This document shows, in pieces, positions 7,792 to 16,555 of a stretch of 64,000 nucleotides of DNA. Position numbers and translations under genes: made by a program. The stretch is from Streptomyces coeruleorubidus. Its GTDB lineage: Bacteria > Actinomycetota > Actinomycetes > Streptomycetales > Streptomycetaceae. Under the pieces are notes generated by a model. That model was not told the origin of the DNA. It ran no database searches and saw nothing but the letters and a program-made list of their open reading frames with translations. Location of the stretch: NCBI RefSeq assembly GCF_008705135.1, contig NZ_CP023694.1:1364001-1428000 (forward strand). Direction: 5' to 3'. Position 1 is the first letter of the stretch, and every line of letters starts with the position of its first letter.

Positions 7792-9171
7792 TCAACTGGC
7801 GTCGGCGACGGTCTCCTTGGTCTTCTGTGCGGGAACCTCCGCGGGAACGGGCTCGTCGCCGCCCTCCAGGTCCTCGGCCGCGGTTTCGCCGTCCAGCACC
7901 TTCTTGGCCCGCTCGATGTCCAGCGCACCCTCCCAGCGGGACACCGCGAACACGGCGACGCAGTTGCCGAGCAGGTTCGTGACGACACGCATCGAGTCCA
8001 TGATGCGGTCCACGCCGAGCAGCAGGGCGACGGCTCCGGCCGGAATGGCGCCCAGGGACGAGGCCGTCGCGGACAGGGCGAGGAACGCCGAGCCGGGGAT
8101 GCCCGCCATGCCCTTGCTGGTCAGCATCAGCACCAGGACCACGGTGATCTGCTGGCCCAGGCTCAGATCCACGCCCACGGCCTGGGCGATGAACAGCGTG
8201 CCGATGGACAAGTAGAGCGAGGCGCCGTCGAGGTTGAAAGAGTAGCCCGTGGGCAGCACCAGACCCACCGCGTCGTCGCGGGCACCGGCCCGGCGCAGCT
8301 TCTGCATCACGCGCGGCATGACCGACTCGGTGGACGCGGTGCCGAGCGCAAGCAGCATCTCCTCGCGGATGTAGCGCAGGAACTTCCAGAGGCTGAGCCC
8401 GGTCACCATCCGCAGGGCGACGGCGAGCAGCGCGACGAACAGCGCGGCCGCCACGTAGCAGAGCACGATGAGCTTGGCGTACGTCTTCATCACGCCCAGC
8501 CCGTAGTTGCCGACCAGGTGGGCCATCGCGCCGAACACCGCGATCGGGGCCAGACGCATGATGAAGCCGACGACCGTGAAGATCACTTCCTGGGCCTGGT
8601 CGATGGCGGGCAGGATCTTCGGCACCTTGGTGTGCCCGAGGTGCAGCAGGGCGGCGCCCACCAGGCAGGCCAGGATGAGGACTTGGAGCAGTTCGTTCTC
8701 GGCGAAGGCCCCGACGAAGCTCTCGGGCAGCGCGTTGAGGACGAACTCGGTCGTCGAGGGCAGCTGGCCACCGCCCGTCGTCTGGTTCACCGCGGCGGCG
8801 TCCAGCGAGGAGGGGTCGACGTTCATGCCTTTGCCGGGCCCGACGACGTTGGCGGCGACGAGGCCGATGACCAGGGCGGCCGTCGAGGCGACCTCGAACC
8901 AGATGAGGGCCTTGACCCCGATCCGGCCGAACGCCTTCAGGTCACCGGCCTTGGCGATGCCGACGACGACCACGCAGAACACCAGAGGCGAGATCACCGT
9001 CTTGATGAGCCGGGTGAAACCGTCGCCGAGCGGCTGGAAAGCCGTGGCCGTGTCCGGCCACAGCTTCCCGACGACGATTCCCAGGACGAGCGCGCAGAGA
9101 ACCTGCGCGAAGAGTGAGGTTCGCAGGGTGCGTGCGACGCGCCGCTGTAGGGACGGTACGGACGGTGGCAC
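7792..9171 (-). CDS. dctA: C4-dicarboxylate:cation symporter DctA
   Basis: Membrane symporter of the DAACS family for succinate, fumarate and malate, 459 residues. Seen are the serine-rich re-entrant loop ALGTASTESVMP, the transport motif PTGYSFNLDG and the conserved TSKGMAGIPGSAF. GTG 9171 is chosen because AAGGAGG precedes it and the protein then begins just before the first transmembrane helix; the longer frame to 9297 covers the promoter region. A perfect dyad at 9222-9241 sits about 50 bases upstream and suggests substrate-responsive control. The last 40 residues are an acidic, Ala- and Glu-rich cytoplasmic tail. Confidence 0.93.
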   Translation of the reverse strand: MPPSVPSLQRRVARTLRTSLFAQVLCALVLGIVVGKLWPDTATAFQPLGDGFTRLIKTVISPLVFCVVVVGIAKAGDLKAFGRIGVKALIWFEVASTAALVIGLVAANVVGPGKGMNVDPSSLDAAAVNQTTGGGQLPSTTEFVLNALPESFVGAFAENELLQVLILACLVGAALLHLGHTKVPKILPAIDQAQEVIFTVVGFIMRLAPIAVFGAMAHLVGNYGLGVMKTYAKLIVLCYVAAALFVALLAVALRMVTGLSLWKFLRYIREEMLLALGTASTESVMPRVMQKLRRAGARDDAVGLVLPTGYSFNLDGASLYLSIGTLFIAQAVGVDLSLGQQITVVLVLMLTSKGMAGIPGSAFLALSATASSLGAIPAGAVALLLGVDRIMDSMRVVTNLLGNCVAVFAVSRWEGALDIERAKKVLDGETAAEDLEGGDEPVPAEVPAQKTKETVADAS

Positions 9172-9221
9172 GGGGCCTCCTTGGGGGGACGGAGCACGGA
9201 AGCCGGAGGGGACTTCTGCAA

Positions 9222-9241
9222 TACGGAAAGCGCATTCCGTA
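9222..9241. promoter_or_regulatory. Operator-like dyad upstream of dctA
   Basis: Perfect inverted repeat TACGGAA (9222-9228), 6-base centre, TTCCGTA (9235-9241). It lies 51 bases upstream of the GTG start of dctA, where the promoter should be. Dyads of this form are bound by IclR-type regulators in actinobacteria; no such gene is in the window, so the regulator would be encoded elsewhere. Confidence 0.6.
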
Positions 9242-9345
9242 GCCGTACACTCTGGAGGCTGTCTTGATCGCGCACAAGACCGCAACGTTTCGGCCATGTA
9301 AAAGCACCCTAAGTGGCGCGTGTCACATAGGTCACACCCGCCCCG

Positions 9346-10953
9346 TCAGCAGCGGTGGCGGTCCCCCGTGAGCACCCCCTGCACGGTGGTCAGCGTGCGG
9401 TCGTAGCAACCGTGCGAGCCGTACAGCCGGTAGCGCTCGCTCGTCGTGCCGACCGCGTGCCGTTGGTCGCGGGGCACGTTCGCCGTGTAGGTGGCGTCTC
9501 CCGCGTAGGAGTCGTCGAGCCGTGACCACGCCGTACGGCGGCCGCCGCGCGTCTCGACGGCCGTGGCGCGGTCGCCGAGGGTCAGCACGGTGCGCAGCCG
9601 GTCGCCCGCGCCGAGGGTGGTCGTGCCGTCCATCGTGTAGGTCCGGTCGGTGCGGGTGGTGCGGGCCGGTCCGCGTCCGTCGACGGTCACCGACTCGTCG
9701 TCGGTCCAGGTGGCGTCGAGGGCATCGGTCGTCTCGCCGTCCACCCAGCGGTGCTCGGAGGAGGTGGCGAGCGAACGGCTGACAGTGGTCGTGACGCGGC
9801 CGTGCGAGGTGTCGACGTATCCGGCGACGGTCAGCCGGTGGGCGCCCTCGGTGTCGACCCGGTGCTCCGAAGCGGGCGTATACGACGAGGAGTTGGTGAG
9901 GTCGCCCGACTTGTGCACGGTGAGCTTCCCGGGAACGTGGGCGCGCTGCTCGTCCTGCCAGACGAGGACGTTCACAGGGGTGCTCCAGCCGGTCTGCCCC
10001 TCGGGCACGCCGACGACCGAGACCTCGACGCGGTGCGGGCGGCCGTCGTTGAGGAGCCCGGCGAAGGGGGTGAGGTCATAGGTGATCGGCTTGATGTCGA
10101 AGGCGCGCGGGCCCGGGATCACGTACCAGAGGAACGGGTTGGACCAGCCGCCGGTCCACACGGTGGGGAACGGTGCGGCGATGCCCGCGAGCCGGCCGTC
10201 CACGCGGATCTGCACCTCGCGGTAGGGGCCCTGGCCCGCCTTGCATGAGTACGGCGCCGGGTCGGGCACCGTCAGGTACCAGTACTCCTCGCAGCCGCCG
10301 CCGGAGCCGGTCGCGTACACCTCGGCGACGACGCGTTCGCTGTTGCGCGGCGTGGTGAGGGTGGTCGCGCCGTCGGTCCCCTGGTCGAGCGTGAGGACCC
10401 GGTCGGGGCTCTTCCCGTCGGGGCGGCCCTGATGGAACGTCAGCGTGACCTTGACGTCGAGGACACCCGTGTAGGTGTCGTCGACGACGTTCCCGATGAG
10501 CATCTCGACGTCCTGGCGGCCGCGGAAGGTGTCGCTGTAGCGGGTGACGTCCTTCTCCACCGACCACTCGATGCCGTCGGGCGAGGGCTGCGGTGTCGAG
10601 GTGCGGAAGATCTCGACCCCGCCGACGTGCAGGTAGCCGAGCCGGTCGTACTGGCGCCCCTTGACCTTGCCGTCGAGCCGCAGCACCACCTTGCTCCAGC
10701 GGTCACCGCAGTCGGCGGGCGGTGTGTACGTGCCCCGGTACGGGGTGAAGTCGCGGAACTGCGCCTGGGCCAGGGTGACTTCGCAGGCCCTGCCGCCGGG
10801 CTTCGCGACGGGCGGGGCGGCCGTGACCGGGTCGTGCCAGTCGGTGCCGAACTCGGCGGGGACGTCGGCCGCACGGGCGGGACCGGTCCCGAGGAGGGTG
10901 CTCGCCAGGAGGGTCGCCCCGGCAAGCATGGACATGACGATCCGTCTCTTCAT
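9346..10953 (-). CDS. Secreted peptide-N-glycosidase A-like protein (PNGase A family)
   Basis: A 535-residue exported protein: MKRRIVMSMLAGATLLASTL followed by an Ala-x-Ala type cleavage site near residue 27. The mature part shows beta-rich segments typical of the PNGase A family (FRDFTPYRGTY, GDRWSKVVLRLDG, DRLGYLHVGGVEIFRTSTP and the NPFLWY segment), a family of plant and fungal enzymes that release N-glycans from glycoproteins. ATG 10953 is chosen because it begins the signal peptide; the frame stays open 75 codons further. A secreted N-glycan-releasing enzyme would suit a soil saprophyte attacking plant or fungal glycoproteins. Activity is inferred from family resemblance only. Confidence 0.75.
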   Translation of the reverse strand: MKRRIVMSMLAGATLLASTLLGTGPARAADVPAEFGTDWHDPVTAAPPVAKPGGRACEVTLAQAQFRDFTPYRGTYTPPADCGDRWSKVVLRLDGKVKGRQYDRLGYLHVGGVEIFRTSTPQPSPDGIEWSVEKDVTRYSDTFRGRQDVEMLIGNVVDDTYTGVLDVKVTLTFHQGRPDGKSPDRVLTLDQGTDGATTLTTPRNSERVVAEVYATGSGGGCEEYWYLTVPDPAPYSCKAGQGPYREVQIRVDGRLAGIAAPFPTVWTGGWSNPFLWYVIPGPRAFDIKPITYDLTPFAGLLNDGRPHRVEVSVVGVPEGQTGWSTPVNVLVWQDEQRAHVPGKLTVHKSGDLTNSSSYTPASEHRVDTEGAHRLTVAGYVDTSHGRVTTTVSRSLATSSEHRWVDGETTDALDATWTDDESVTVDGRGPARTTRTDRTYTMDGTTTLGAGDRLRTVLTLGDRATAVETRGGRRTAWSRLDDSYAGDATYTANVPRDQRHAVGTTSERYRLYGSHGCYDRTLTTVQGVLTGDRHRC

Positions 10954-11176
10954 GGGCGGTGTTCTACGGGGAGTCCGCCGCCTCCGCAATGAGCTCCTGT
11001 CCGCCGCGCAGCCCTGTTCCCACCCCTGTCGGCCGGTTCCGTTCGGTGGGTCGAAAACCGGTTGCCTCCGACCACGCGGCGAGGCGAACCTGTCACGGTT
11101 TGCTGCCCTCGGCCGAACCCCCATCCCCCCATCCCTCCACCCCCCATTCCCCCCTGACACGAGCCACTGGGACGTC

Positions 11177-12997
11177 ATGCAGATTCAAGACCTTCCGTAC
11201 CCCGACCCGGGCGTGCCGGACGCGCGTTCGGGTCCCCGATTCTTGTGGTGGCTCTTCCGGAATCAGCTGGGCGGGCAGCTCAAGTCGCTGGCCTGGGGGC
11301 TGCTGCACTTCGCCTCCGTCGCCGCGCTGCCGTTCTGCGTCGGTGTCGCCGTACAGGCCGTCGTCGACCGCTCCGGCGGGCAACTCGCCCTGGCGGGCGG
11401 CCTGCTGGCGCTGGCCTGCGTCGGCAACGCGGTCGGCGACACCTTCCTGCATCGCACCGCCGTCACCAACTGGATCACGGCGGCCGCCCGCGTCCAGCAG
11501 CTGCTCGCCCGCAAGGCCGCCCAGTTGGGCTCGGCGCTGACCCGGCGCGTCGCGGCCGGTGAGGTCGTGGCGGTCTCCACGGGTGACGTCGAGAAGATCG
11601 GCTGGTTCGTGGAGGCCTGGTCGCGGTTCACCGCCGCCCTGGTCACCATCGTGCTGGTCTGCGCCGCTCTGCTCGTCTACCAGCCCGCGCTCGGCGTCGT
11701 CGTCGCCGTGGGTCTGCCCGTGCTGGCGCTCGCCGTGCTGCCCCTGCTGCCCCGTGCCACCCGGCGCGCCGACGTCCAGCGCGAGAAGGCCGGACGCGCC
11801 ACCGAACTCGCTTCGGACACCGTCGCCGGCCTGCGCGTACTGCGCGGCATCGGCGGTGAGGAACTGTTCCTCGACCGCTACCGCCGCGCCTCCCAGGAGG
11901 TCCGGCACGCCGCGGTGCGCAGCGCCCGGATGTGGTCCCTGATCTCCGCGATCCAGGTCCTGCTGCCGGGTCTGCTGCTCATCGCCGTCGTCTGGTACGG
12001 CGTGCACCTGGCGCGCCAGGGCCGGATCACCGTCGGCGAACTGGTCACCGTCTACAGCTCGGTGATGGTCCTCACCTATCCGCTGCGGCACTTCGAGGAG
12101 ATCGCCATGGCGTACTCCTTCTCCCGGCCGTCCGCCAAACGGGCCGCGGGCGTGCTCGCGCTGGAGCGGGCCACGGACACCGCCGGGTCGCGCCAGGCCG
12201 ACCTCCCCTCCGGAGACCTGTACGACCCGGACACCGGGCTGCTCGCGAGCGCCGGCCTGCTCACGGCCGTGGTGTGCGGCGACCCGGACGCGGCGGGCCG
12301 GCTGGCGGAACGACTGGGCGGACACCCGCCGCAGGAGGGCACGTCAGTGCTGCTGGGCGGCGTGCCGCTCGACGAACTCCCGCTGGACTGTGCCCGCACG
12401 GCCGTCCTCGTCCAGGACAAGGACCCGGTGCTGCTGTCCGGCTCGCTGCGCGAACTGCTCGACGTGCCCGCGTCGGGCGCTGTCGAACCGCGGGCGGCGC
12501 TGGCTGCCGCGCAGTGCGACGACGTGCTCGCGGCGCTGGTGCAGGGCTCGGTGGACGCCGCCGACCCCATGGACGCCCGGATCACCGAACGCGGCCGGTC
12601 CCTGTCCGGCGGCCAGCGCCAGCGGCTCGCGCTCGCCCGGTCGCTGATCACGGATCCGGAGGTGCTCGTCCTGGACGAGCCGACCTCGGCCGTCGACTCG
12701 CACACCGAGGCACGGATCGCGCAGGGCGTGCGGGAGCTGCGCGCGGGGCGCACGACCGTGGTGCTCACCTCCTCGCCGCTGCTGCTGGACCGCGCCGACC
12801 GGGTGGTGTTCCTGCACGAGGGCGAGGTCGCGGCGGTGGGCGCCCACCGCGAGCTGGTGCACACCGAGCCCCGCTACCGCGCGGTGGTCACCCGCGAGAC
12901 GGACGACGAGGTCGCGCTGACCGGTTCCGTCGCCCTGAAGGACGTCCTGCACGAACTGGAAGAGCACGAACTGGAAGAGATCGAGGAGAAGGCATGA
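11177..12997 (+). CDS. Heterodimeric ABC exporter, subunit A (degenerate Walker A)
   Basis: A 606-residue exporter half with a six-helix membrane domain and a C-terminal nucleotide-binding domain. The signature LSGGQRQR (near 475) and Walker B VLVLDEPTS (near 497) are intact, but the Walker A position reads CGDPDAAG (near 368) without the Gly-Lys-Ser/Thr, and the H-loop position has Ser (VLTSSP). The protein ends in an acidic tail rich in Glu and Leu. Its TGA overlaps the ATG of subunit B (ATGA), so the two are made together. The defects complement those of subunit B, leaving one complete ATP site per dimer. ATG 11177 is 223 bases from the divergent glycosidase gene. Confidence 0.88.
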   Translation: MQIQDLPYPDPGVPDARSGPRFLWWLFRNQLGGQLKSLAWGLLHFASVAALPFCVGVAVQAVVDRSGGQLALAGGLLALACVGNAVGDTFLHRTAVTNWITAAARVQQLLARKAAQLGSALTRRVAAGEVVAVSTGDVEKIGWFVEAWSRFTAALVTIVLVCAALLVYQPALGVVVAVGLPVLALAVLPLLPRATRRADVQREKAGRATELASDTVAGLRVLRGIGGEELFLDRYRRASQEVRHAAVRSARMWSLISAIQVLLPGLLLIAVVWYGVHLARQGRITVGELVTVYSSVMVLTYPLRHFEEIAMAYSFSRPSAKRAAGVLALERATDTAGSRQADLPSGDLYDPDTGLLASAGLLTAVVCGDPDAAGRLAERLGGHPPQEGTSVLLGGVPLDELPLDCARTAVLVQDKDPVLLSGSLRELLDVPASGAVEPRAALAAAQCDDVLAALVQGSVDAADPMDARITERGRSLSGGQRQRLALARSLITDPEVLVLDEPTSAVDSHTEARIAQGVRELRAGRTTVVLTSSPLLLDRADRVVFLHEGEVAAVGAHRELVHTEPRYRAVVTRETDDEVALTGSVALKDVLHELEEHELEEIEEKA

Positions 12998-14775
12998 TCG
13001 GCGTAGCGCCACCGGCGTACGATCCGGCGGCTCCGACGACGGCGAACACCCTGCCGGTCGGTGCCCCCACGACCGTCCGCGCCTACGTGGCCGAACTGCT
13101 GCGCCGGCACCGCCGGGCGTTCCTCCTGCTCGTCCTCGTCAACACGGTCGCCGTCGTCGCCTCGATGGCCGGTCCGTGGCTGCTGGGCGGGGTTGTGGAG
13201 CGGGTGTCCGACGGGGCCCGGGACCTGCGACTGGAACTCACCGCGGGGCTCTTCGTGACGGCACTGGCCGTCCAGGCACTGTTCGTCCGCCAGGTGCGGC
13301 TGCGCGGCGCGATGCTCGGCGAGCGGATGCTGGCCGACCTGCGCGAGGACTTCCTCGTACGGTCGGTCGGGCTGCCGCCCGGCGTGCTGGAGCGGGCCGG
13401 GACCGGCGATCTGCTGTCGCGGATCACCACGGACATCGACCGGCTGGCCAACGCCATGCGCGAGGCCGTGCCGCAGCTGTCGATCGGCGTGGTGTGGGTG
13501 GTGCTGCTGATGGGCGGGCTGGTCGTCACGGCGCCGCCGCTGGCGCTCGCCGTGCTGCTCGCCCTGCCGCTGCTGATCACCGGCTGCCGCTGGTACTTCC
13601 GGCGGGCACCGGCCGCCTACCGCTCGGAGTCCGCCGGGTACGCCGCCGTGGCCGCCGCGCTCGCCGAGACCGTGGACGCCGGGCGCACCGTCGAGGCGCA
13701 CCGCCTCGGCGACCGGCGCGTCGCGCTGTCCGAGCGCCGGATCCGGGAGTGGACGGCCTGGGAGCGGTACACGATGTGGCTGCGGTCGGTGCTCTTCCCG
13801 GTCGTCAACGTCACCCACGTCACCGTGCTCGCCTCGGTCCTCCTGGTCGGCGGCGTGTTCGCGCTGCACGGCTGGATCGACGTCGGCCAGCTCACGACGG
13901 GCGCGCTGATCGCCCAGATGCTCGTCGACCCGGTGGGCATGATCCTGCGCTGGTACGACGAGCTCCAGGTGGCCCAGGTGTCGCTGGCCCGGCTCGTCGG
14001 AGTCCGGGACATCGAGCCGGAGGCCGGCGACCCGTCCGTGTCCCCCGACGGACGCCATGTGCACGCCGACCGGGTGCACTTCGGCTACGTGGACGGCGTG
14101 GACGTCCTGCGCAAGGTGTCGCTGGAGGTCTCCCCCGGCACGCGGCTGGCCCTGGTCGGCCCCTCGGGTGCGGGCAAGTCGACGCTGGGCCGGCTCCTCG
14201 CCGGGATCTACGCGCCCCGGGACGGCCGGATCACCCTGGGCAGCGCCGAGCTGTCCCGGATGCCGGCGGAACGCGTCCGCGCCCACGTCGCCCTCGTCAA
14301 CCAGGAGCACCACGTCTTCGTGGGCTCCCTGCGCGACAACCTCCGGCTCGCCCGGACCGGTGCCGGCGACGCCGAGCTGTGGGCGGCGCTGGGCGCGGTC
14401 GACGCGGACGGCTGGGCCCGGGCGCTCGACGACGGCCTGGACACCGAGGTCGGCTCGGGCGGACTGACGCTCACCCCCGCGCAGGCCCAGCAGATCGCGC
14501 TGGCCCGCCTGGTGCTGGCGGACCCGCACACCCTGGTCCTGGACGAGGCGACGTCCCTGCTCGACCCACGCGCCGCCCGCCACCTGGAACGATCCCTGGC
14601 CAAGGTCCTCGACGGCCGCACGGTCGTCGCCATCGCCCACCGCCTCCACACCGCCCACGACGCGGACGTCATCGCCGTCGTCGAGAACGGCCGCATCAGC
14701 GAACTGGGCAGCCACGAGGAACTGGTGGCGGCGGATGGGGCGTATGCGGCGTTGTGGAGGTCGTGGCACGGCTGA
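12994..14775 (+). CDS. Heterodimeric ABC exporter, subunit B (degenerate signature)
   Basis: A 593-residue partner of the preceding half-transporter. Walker A GPSGAGKST (near 388), Walker B LVLDEATSLL (near 515) and H-loop AHR (near 548) are intact, whereas the signature LSGGQ is replaced by LTLTPAQAQ (near 491). Together with subunit A one canonical site (Walker A, Glu and His of B with LSGGQ of A) and one dead site can form. This asymmetry is known from heterodimeric exporters such as TmrAB and TM287/288. The substrate is unknown. No regulator is adjacent; a long repeat-rich non-coding stretch follows. Confidence 0.9.
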   Translation: MIGVAPPAYDPAAPTTANTLPVGAPTTVRAYVAELLRRHRRAFLLLVLVNTVAVVASMAGPWLLGGVVERVSDGARDLRLELTAGLFVTALAVQALFVRQVRLRGAMLGERMLADLREDFLVRSVGLPPGVLERAGTGDLLSRITTDIDRLANAMREAVPQLSIGVVWVVLLMGGLVVTAPPLALAVLLALPLLITGCRWYFRRAPAAYRSESAGYAAVAAALAETVDAGRTVEAHRLGDRRVALSERRIREWTAWERYTMWLRSVLFPVVNVTHVTVLASVLLVGGVFALHGWIDVGQLTTGALIAQMLVDPVGMILRWYDELQVAQVSLARLVGVRDIEPEAGDPSVSPDGRHVHADRVHFGYVDGVDVLRKVSLEVSPGTRLALVGPSGAGKSTLGRLLAGIYAPRDGRITLGSAELSRMPAERVRAHVALVNQEHHVFVGSLRDNLRLARTGAGDAELWAALGAVDADGWARALDDGLDTEVGSGGLTLTPAQAQQIALARLVLADPHTLVLDEATSLLDPRAARHLERSLAKVLDGRTVVAIAHRLHTAHDADVIAVVENGRISELGSHEELVAADGAYAALWRSWHG

Positions 14776-14811
14776 CAAGCCGGTGACGCCGGTGCCGAGG
14801 GTGACAAGGAC

Positions 14812-14898
14812 GTCGTGAGACGCGAGGCCTCGGGGCGCGCGTCGTGAGACGCGAGGCCTCGGGGCGCGCGTCGTGAGACGCGGGGCCTCGGGGCGCCC
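14812..14898. repeat. 29-bp tandem repeat, three copies
   Basis: Units start at 14812, 14841 and 14870 with GTCGTGAGACGCGAGGCC; the first two are identical and the third differs at the G of GCGGGG and at its end. No spacers, so not CRISPR-like. Confidence 0.9.
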
Positions 14899-15253
14899 GG
14901 CCGGGAGGCACGGCGTCCCGAACGACCTGCCCTCTGAGAGCGGGGCCGGACGGTCGGCTCCGGCCAGGCCCAGTCCGGTCCGGTCCGGTCCGGGGCCCGG
15001 CCCCGATCGACCGGCATCTGGGTCGGTCCTGCCTTCCGGACGGTCCCGCCCGGGGGGGCCGCTTCCGGGGGTCCGTCCCGGGAGGCCCGTCCCGGGAAGT
15101 CCGTCCCGGGAGGCCCGTCCCGGGGATCCGCCCCGGGGGGCCGCCTCCGCAGGGCCACCTCCACGAAGCAACCCCGAGGGCCATTTCCGGGCGGCTACCT
15201 CGGCAGCGCCACCTCCGGGGGCTACCTCCGCAGAGTCACCTCCAGGAAGCCAC

Positions 15254-15295
15254 CTCCAGGGGGCTACCTCCAGGGGGCTACCTCCAGGGGGCTAC
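15254..15295. repeat. 14-bp tandem repeat, three exact copies plus degenerate flanks
   Basis: CTCCAGGGGGCTAC is repeated exactly at 15254, 15268 and 15282, and related units continue on both sides to about 15130 and 15480. Confidence 0.9.
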
Positions 15296-15520
15296 CTCCG
15301 CAGGGCCACGTCCGGCAGGCCGCTTCGCGGGGGGGCGCTTCGCGGGGGGCTTCGCGGGCCACCCTCCGCAGGGCCACCTCTAGGGGGCTACCTCCGCAGG
15401 GCCACCTCCGGGGGCTCCACCGCAGGCCACCTCCGGGGGCTCCGCCGCAGGCCACCTCCGGGGGCGTCTCGGGAGGTGGGCCTCCGGAGGTGGCCCGGGT
15501 TCGGCCCGGGCCAGGGTCGG

Positions 15521-15568
15521 CACGGACCAGGGCCGGCACGGACCAGGGCCGGCACGGACCAGGGCCGG
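15521..15568. repeat. 16-bp tandem repeat, three copies
   Basis: CACGGACCAGGGCCGG begins at 15521, 15537 and 15553, with partial units on both sides. Confidence 0.9.
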
Positions 15569-15778
15569 CGCGGCCTCCTGGTTGGTGACCGCCGGAGGCG
15601 TTCCGTGGCGTTGCGCGGTCCCGAGGCTGGGTGGAAGGCTGGAAACAGGCACCGGCTCGGGGGATCGCCCGGGAACCGCGGCAGCGGTCCGGCGGCGGGC
15701 GGCGTCAGTGCTCCGTGTGGCGGCGGCCCGGCGCGGGCCCCGGTGTGAACGGGCCCGCCCCACCCCCTGGAGGTACCC

Positions 15779-16249
15779 GTGAAGAGCTCCGACGGCTGGG
15801 GAGACGACGTCTACCAGCCGGAACCATCCGAGCAGAGAGAGGACACGGGGCTGCTCGACGCCGAGGACACCCTGGAGTACGACGGCGTCGACGATCCCCT
15901 CGACCGGGGCTGGTCCCCTCCCGAGCGGCCCTGGGCCGTGGAGCACAGCGGCGTCACCGCGGCGGAGCGGCAGCGGGGCGAGACGCTGGACCAGCGGCTC
16001 GCCGAGGAGCTGCCGGAGCCCGTCGCCCCGGACGGTGACGGTCTCGGGGACTGCCAGGGCACCGACGGGGAACTCCTGGACAACGAGGTCGGCGACGCCC
16101 GCTCCGGCCGGCTCGTGGCCCCCGACGAGGGCGCGCACGAGGACGAGGAGAGCGCGCTGGTCGCCATGGACGTGGGCATCGACGGCGCGGCGGCGTCGGC
16201 CGAGGAGGCAGCCGTGCACATCGTCGACGAGGACGTCCTGCCCGGCTGA
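15779..16249 (+). CDS. Acidic hypothetical protein, DUF5709-like
   Basis: A 156-residue soluble, strongly acidic protein with no signal or membrane segment. The centre ([29 protein letters not shown] and the alternating Asp/Glu stretches) matches my memory of the actinobacterial DUF5709 family. GTG 15779 has GGAGG about 6 bases upstream. The gene for type B L31 follows after 35 bases on the same strand and is probably co-transcribed. Function unknown. Confidence 0.75.
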   Translation: MKSSDGWGDDVYQPEPSEQREDTGLLDAEDTLEYDGVDDPLDRGWSPPERPWAVEHSGVTAAERQRGETLDQRLAEELPEPVAPDGDGLGDCQGTDGELLDNEVGDARSGRLVAPDEGAHEDEESALVAMDVGIDGAAASAEEAAVHIVDEDVLPG

Positions 16250-16284
16250 TCGCAGAACCGACCCGAGCCGCACGAGGAGCAGCC

Positions 16285-16530
16285 ATGCAGCAGGACAAGC
16301 ACCCCGACTACCACGCCGTCGTCTTCCGCGACCGGGCCGCCGGTTACGCCTTCCTGACCCGGTCCACCGCGACCAGCGACCAGACCATCGAGTGGGACGA
16401 CGGCGAGACCTACCCGGTCGTGGACGTGGAGATCTCCTCGGAGAGCCACCCCTTCTACACGGGCAAGGCCCGCACGGTGGACTCGGAGGGCCGGGTCGCC
16501 GCGTACGAGCGCCGGTACGGCGGCCGCTGA
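16285..16530 (+). CDS. rpmE2: 50S ribosomal protein L31 type B (zinc-independent paralogue)
   Basis: An 81-residue L31 that begins [16 protein letters not shown] and contains [16 protein letters not shown] and [10 protein letters not shown]. It has no cysteines, so it lacks the zinc-binding CxxC pair of the standard L31; such C-minus paralogues replace the zinc form when zinc is scarce. In streptomycetes this class is commonly under Zur control, but I see no Zur-box-like dyad in the 35 bases upstream, so any control must lie before the preceding gene. GAGGAG precedes the ATG. Confidence 0.95.
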   Translation: MQQDKHPDYHAVVFRDRAAGYAFLTRSTATSDQTIEWDDGETYPVVDVEISSESHPFYTGKARTVDSEGRVAAYERRYGGR

Positions 16531-16555
16531 GCCCGTCCTCCGGCTCGGCAGGCGC

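Larger units (their letters stand above)
14776..15778. other. Gene-free, repeat-rich region of about 1 kb
   Basis: No convincing gene. ORFs are open on both strands, but their translations are low-complexity Pro, Gly, Arg and Ser strings and the repeat units (29, 14 and 16 bases) are mostly not multiples of three. The plus strand is strongly G-rich with many G3-G6 runs. It holds the three tandem arrays listed separately, plus degenerate CCACCTCC and GGCTACCTC units between 15130 and 15480. GGAGG near its right end is the ribosome site of the next gene. Confidence 0.7.

Noticed and set aside
11932..12993. Upstream extension of ABC exporter subunit B
   Set aside because: This part is out of frame within subunit A; the ATGA overlap gives the start.
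14812..14898. CRISPR-like array
   Set aside because: Repeats touch each other without spacers and no cas genes are near.
14873..15748. A 291-codon frame over the repeat region, and others on the minus strand
   Set aside because: Pro/Gly/Arg strings from G-rich repeats with units not divisible by three; no ribosome site.
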